38,313 bases of DNA from Saccoglossus kowalevskii (Eukaryota > Hemichordata > Enteropneusta > Harrimaniidae), in NCBI RefSeq assembly GCF_000003605.2, contig NW_003145785.1, positions 191,907-230,219 of the forward strand. The letters are read 5' to 3'. The notes beneath the pieces were generated by a model. The model was not told the origin of the DNA and ran no database searches. It was given only the letters and a program-made list of their open reading frames with translations. Numbering within the stretch: position 1 is the stretch's first letter; each line of letters starts with the position of its first letter. Positions 35,011 to 38,313 of the stretch are shown piece after piece. Position numbers and translations under genes: made by a program.

Positions 35011-35108
35011 GGTATGTAAGACATTCATGCAAAAAAACAAAACAATTGGCCATATCGGGTAATTGTTGTTTTTTGTTGTTGTTTTTTTGCATGACTGTCT
35101 TACATACC
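35011..35108. repeat. Near-perfect 98-bp hairpin
   Basis: GGTATGTAAGACA (35011-35023) pairs perfectly with TGTCTTACATACC (35096-35108). After one mismatch, TCATGCAAAAAAAC pairs perfectly with GTTTTTTTGCATGA. A second short stem AACAATT/AATTGTT closes a 13-base loop (GGCCATATCGGGT), with extra GTT-rich bases on the 3' arm. So 27 of 28 outer pairs match. It could be a small palindromic transposable element or a microRNA/hairpin-siRNA precursor. No target duplication is clear. Confidence 0.85.
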
Positions 35109-35376
35109 AGGAAGTTTTTCTATTATGACTCTCTCTTCTAAATACGGCTGATCTCATAACCTAGCAGGTTCGTGTCTAGACATTTAATCATATAATTGCT
35201 TGGACCAATTAAGACGGGTAATCACAATAATGATATTATATATTGTATCCATGGAATTAATACATTTCATTGATACATAGCAACAAAATAATAAAAAACA
35301 AGAACATATATGGCTTTATAAATAAAGAATACGTATAATTGATTGACAACAGGTGATGAATGAAAATTGCATGCAT

Positions 35377-35377
35377 A

Positions 35378-35468
<91 letters not shown>

Positions 35469-35489
35469 ATGGATTAATTGATGGATTAA

Positions 35490-35520
<31 letters not shown>

Positions 35521-35535
35521 ATATACATGTATATA

Positions 35536-35594
<59 letters not shown>

Positions 35595-35615
35595 ATGGAT
35601 TAATTGATGGATTAA

Positions 35616-35679
<64 letters not shown>

Positions 35680-35686
35680 AAATAAA
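35377..35686. repeat. AAAT microsatellite with a duplicated interruption
   Basis: About 310 bp of (AAAT)n are interrupted twice by the same 20-mer, GGATTAATTGATGGATTAAT (35471-35490 and 35597-35616, 126 bp apart). A palindromic ATATACATGTATATAT lies between them at 35521-35536. Identical interruptions mean a block of about 126 bp was duplicated after the interruption arose. The minus strand reads only an LFIY repeat. Confidence 0.95.
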
Positions 35687-37570
35687 CATCTGTTTTTTAT
35701 GTTTTGTTCGTGTTCAGCTATAACTAAAACGTGTGTCGTATTATTAAATATTTATTGTTTGATTGCGTAATAAATACAAATTTGCGAAGAATACTGTGGA
35801 CCTGCATGACTAGCCAACAGGGTGTGCTTACTCATTCTGGGCACCTGGTCCCATTACTGGGACGTCAGTGGTTCATTAATTATCCTTCCCTACATTAAGT
35901 CTTCTCAATTACCAATAATCGCCTTATATGGAATGCGGTTATTTCGTGTTGATGCCTTTATTATCTTGTACATTTATATCGAATGTCATTGAAAGTCACA
36001 TGTATCCTAAAACAGTCAGTTTTGTTCGTATGCATGGCACACATGTGCTTCTGTGCCTGGGGTATATGTCAGATTTCAGAAATTACGTGTCAGAAGGAGT
36101 TCGACTGAGGGCACGGTTGAAATTTTCACTTATTATGTTAGTATATCACAACACAGTCAGTCGTAGAGGAAAGCCTTGTTACATTTAATACTAATAAAGT
36201 ATATGTACTCATGGTATGGATTTAAACTGGATCCATGTTTCATAAAACACTTTTTAATTTCGGTGGCACAGCCGAGTATACTATTGGGATAACAAGAAAA
36301 AAGAAAGGCTTCTAAATCGCTTTCTTTTCGACGCAATAATAACAAACAGTTCATATTGCGAAAACCCAATGCTGGATCCAACATATCGTTTGGGAGATTT
36401 ACGTTCCTCAGATATGTTCAGTAATTTTATATAACAAACAATATTAATTTTGTTTCATTTAGTGTTTTACTCAAATCAACGGAGAAGTGATTCAATTACA
36501 CACGTGGCCTGTGAGCCATACTGTCTACGGAACAACACGAGCGAGATCGTCGTGCAAACTCCAAAACTAATCGAACCACGTGTCTGTTGGTCTAAGCAGA
36601 AAATCCTCTTATACTGGCCACTCGTGAACACGAATGCTACCGCACCCCCCCACCCCCCCCCCCGCCAATGAACGTAATAATCTGTTTACACGTTCGTTCG
36701 GATTTGGCACATGTCACGTAGATCGTGCTTACTCGTACATTTACACTAACACCACTAATAAATTATTCGTGGTCTGATATTTACATATAAAATATGCATG
36801 TTTCCCCAGAGCGAATAAGCCTATACATGCAAATTTCATTGTGTATGTAATATTATATGTATAACTCGTAATTTTTTTAAATTCAATTGTTTATGTATGA
36901 CTACATGCTGTTCGGTATGACGCCACCGTGGCAAATTTGATATCTCGGCTTTGTGGCAGTTATTTCTCGCTTTTCAACTGTATAGCAACTGTGTCTCAAT
37001 AAATTAAGTTCGCATGACAACAGTGTTCACGTAACCCCGGGCTGAATTAAACGTGACCGCCTCAAATACTCTAGTACGAGAATGCGTTAAGGAGTGTCCC
37101 AGTGGAGATATATACCAAACACCATACGTTATAATATGTCAAAAATAATGCGTTTGTACATTTCAACGAACAATTCATAGATAAGGGTCGATTTCAGATT
37201 GAATATTAAATTGCAAATATGCCCACTTTGGATAACGCACTATGCCCACGCCCGGACACGATATCGTCACGTTCTATCATGCACTTGCCAGCGTCGTGTG
37301 GGTTGATAGGTCAGACATTTGCTTTTTTTGGTCCTTGTTTCGGAAATTGATTCAGTAAACACATAAGCTATTCATCAAACAGATAGAAAACGTAATTTAT
37401 TTATTAATAATTCATCTAACGGAAAACTATATTACCATTTTGTATGAAGCATTTAAAATAGATTGAATTGTACGAGGTTTCTTTGGGAACACGCGGTGGG
37501 GAGAGTACCTGCGGAGTGTGCTATAAGCAAACATTGAGGGCTCCATTTTAGTAATTTTTTTTAACCCAGC
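35687..37570. other. Presumed intergenic stretch, no gene seen
   Basis: Frames of 73-86 codons (35928-36188, 36450-36671 on the plus strand) match no family. Two E-box words (ACACGTGG near 36500, CCACGTGT near 36577) and a C7-A-C11 tract (36645-36663), which could form a G-quadruplex on the minus strand, are present. Confidence 0.4.
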
Positions 37571-37867
37571 ATGACCGTAACTGAAGACGCACGTCACCCG
37601 CACGTACACACCAATGTCAGAGTGGTTACTACGTTTTTACGATACCCGTTTTTACGATACAAAGGCGACGGCTACCAAGACATTGCTAACACTTCAACAA
37701 AAAACTCGAGCGGAATCTATCAAGCCCCAGTGAATGCTGTTATAAAGTCTTTGTCAAGGTACATTAGTTATATTAAAAACAGAATTATCTTCAGGGGAAA
37801 TTTAAGATCAATCAAATATAAACAGATTTTAGACTATTTTTTACAATCAAATGTGTCATTAAATTGA
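37571..37867 (+). CDS. Unrecognised 98-codon single ORF
   Basis: An ATG frame of 98 codons begins MTVTEDARHPHVHTNVRVV, includes a YQDIANTSTKNSSGIYQAP segment and ends LDYFLQSNVSLN. The first part is CpG-rich and the second AT-rich with Lys, Ile and Tyr. A 14-base direct repeat, CGTTTTTACGATAC (37632-37645, 37647-37660), is translated twice as FLRY. No signal peptide, membrane helix or known motif is seen, and no promoter elements are evident. It is one of the few ATG-started frames near 100 codons, but chance is not excluded. Confidence 0.2.
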   Translation: MTVTEDARHPHVHTNVRVVTTFLRYPFLRYKGDGYQDIANTSTKNSSGIYQAPVNAVIKSLSRYISYIKNRIIFRGNLRSIKYKQILDYFLQSNVSLN

Positions 37868-38125
37868 GAGTATTCCTTTTTAGAGAAGAATACTCCAGGA
37901 TAATACAGGGTAATAAATAAGAGTATTTAGTCAATTTGATCCCCTTTTATGGTCACGTTCAAAATCGCTATCAATCATATTTCACCCCGAGATGACCTCT
38001 CATCACAGTGCAACTTTAGTATACGTTAGCATGCTCGTATATGAGCAAATTATATTCGATATAATGCACCAATTAAAATTAAAAGATAAGATCGCATATC
38101 GGTATATATGAAACAGTTATGTAAA

Positions 38126-38259
38126 TTTAAAGGGCGGTGGTCGTCGCGCAGCGTGTGTTCGAATTTCATGTAAATAACCAATGTATTTTACACGCGTTGT
38201 ATACGTCGCTATGAGTCCTATATCGAATAGGACGCGGCACGACGACTACCGACTTTAAG
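38126..38259. mobile_element. Short palindromic MITE with TTAAAG..GTCGTCG arms
   Basis: TTTAAAGGGCGGTGGTCGTC at the left matches the reverse complement of GACGACTACCGACTTTAAGT at the right, with a few mismatches and one gap. Arms reach about 28 bp. An inner stem GTCCTAT (38215-38221) / ATAGGAC (38227-38233) sits inside the right half. The 134-bp element is CpG-rich and non-coding. Confidence 0.7.
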
Positions 38260-38313
38260 TAATTTCGTGACGTCCAGAAACTGTTTATCATTTCGTATAT
38301 CTGTGTACCAACA

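Noticed and set aside
35316-35528. 70-codon minus-strand frame of LFIY repeats
   Set aside because: Translation of the AAAT microsatellite, whose four-base period gives a repeating peptide in all frames.
1-38313. CRISPR array, bacterial operon, phage or plasmid features
   Set aside because: Tandem repeats here lack unique spacers of constant length, and there are no ribosome-binding-site/ORF chains; the sequence is clearly eukaryotic in style.

Overview
The window looks like nuclear genomic DNA from a metazoan, most likely a marine invertebrate. It is AT-rich, has no compact coding layout, no recognisable long open frame and no rRNA or tRNA. It carries ATT and AAAT microsatellites, many palindromic TACATGTA/ACATGT words and numerous short elements with terminal inverted repeats. 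One run of exactly 50 Ns (12178-12227) marks an assembly gap. The species cannot be named from this sequence. No protein family was recognised in any frame, so every coding call here is a low-confidence exon or ORF hypothesis.

Two compositional domains are visible. From base 1 to about 25.2 kb CpG is scarce (hand counts: about 8 CpG in 3301-3900, 4 in 9001-9600, 6 in 24001-24600). It rises through 25.2-26.4 kb (about 20 in 25201-25800) and is high to the right (about 39 in 26401-27000 and about 39 in 33301-33900). In invertebrates with mosaic methylation, gene bodies lose CpG while promoters and intergenic DNA keep it. The simplest reading is that the left 25 kb is the intron-rich body of a transcription unit. 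Its promoter and 5' exon would lie near 26.4-27.1 kb on the minus strand, where a GAAG|GTAGGT splice donor is seen at 26853/26852. The right 11 kb would then be upstream intergenic DNA.

Left region (1-12.2 kb): ATT microsatellites, a piggyBac-like MITE (476-700), an 18-bp minisatellite (6786-6889), a G-run tandem repeat (7215-7348), a 45-52 bp tandem repeat (8428-8572), two RFX X-box-like sites and one weak exon candidate (11387-11462). Middle (12.2-25 kb): a GACGG-rich foldback repeat just right of the gap, a 91-bp tandem duplication, a TTTTCGCT-type MITE (20850-21063), two more copies of the piggyBac-like MITE (21564-21782 inverted, 22106-22262) and a second exon candidate (23647-23720).

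Right region (25-38.3 kb): the CpG-rich putative promoter, GC boxes, three short elements with terminal inverted repeats (32138-32336, 33460-33782, 38126-38259), a near-perfect 98-bp hairpin (35011-35108), a 310-bp AAAT microsatellite with a duplicated 20-bp interruption (35377-35686), a CCAAT/CCAAT/TATA cluster (32387-32484) and three unrecognised ORFs. I do not see a new multi-gene system. The most informative signals are the CpG boundary with its candidate first exon, the MITE families and the hairpin.
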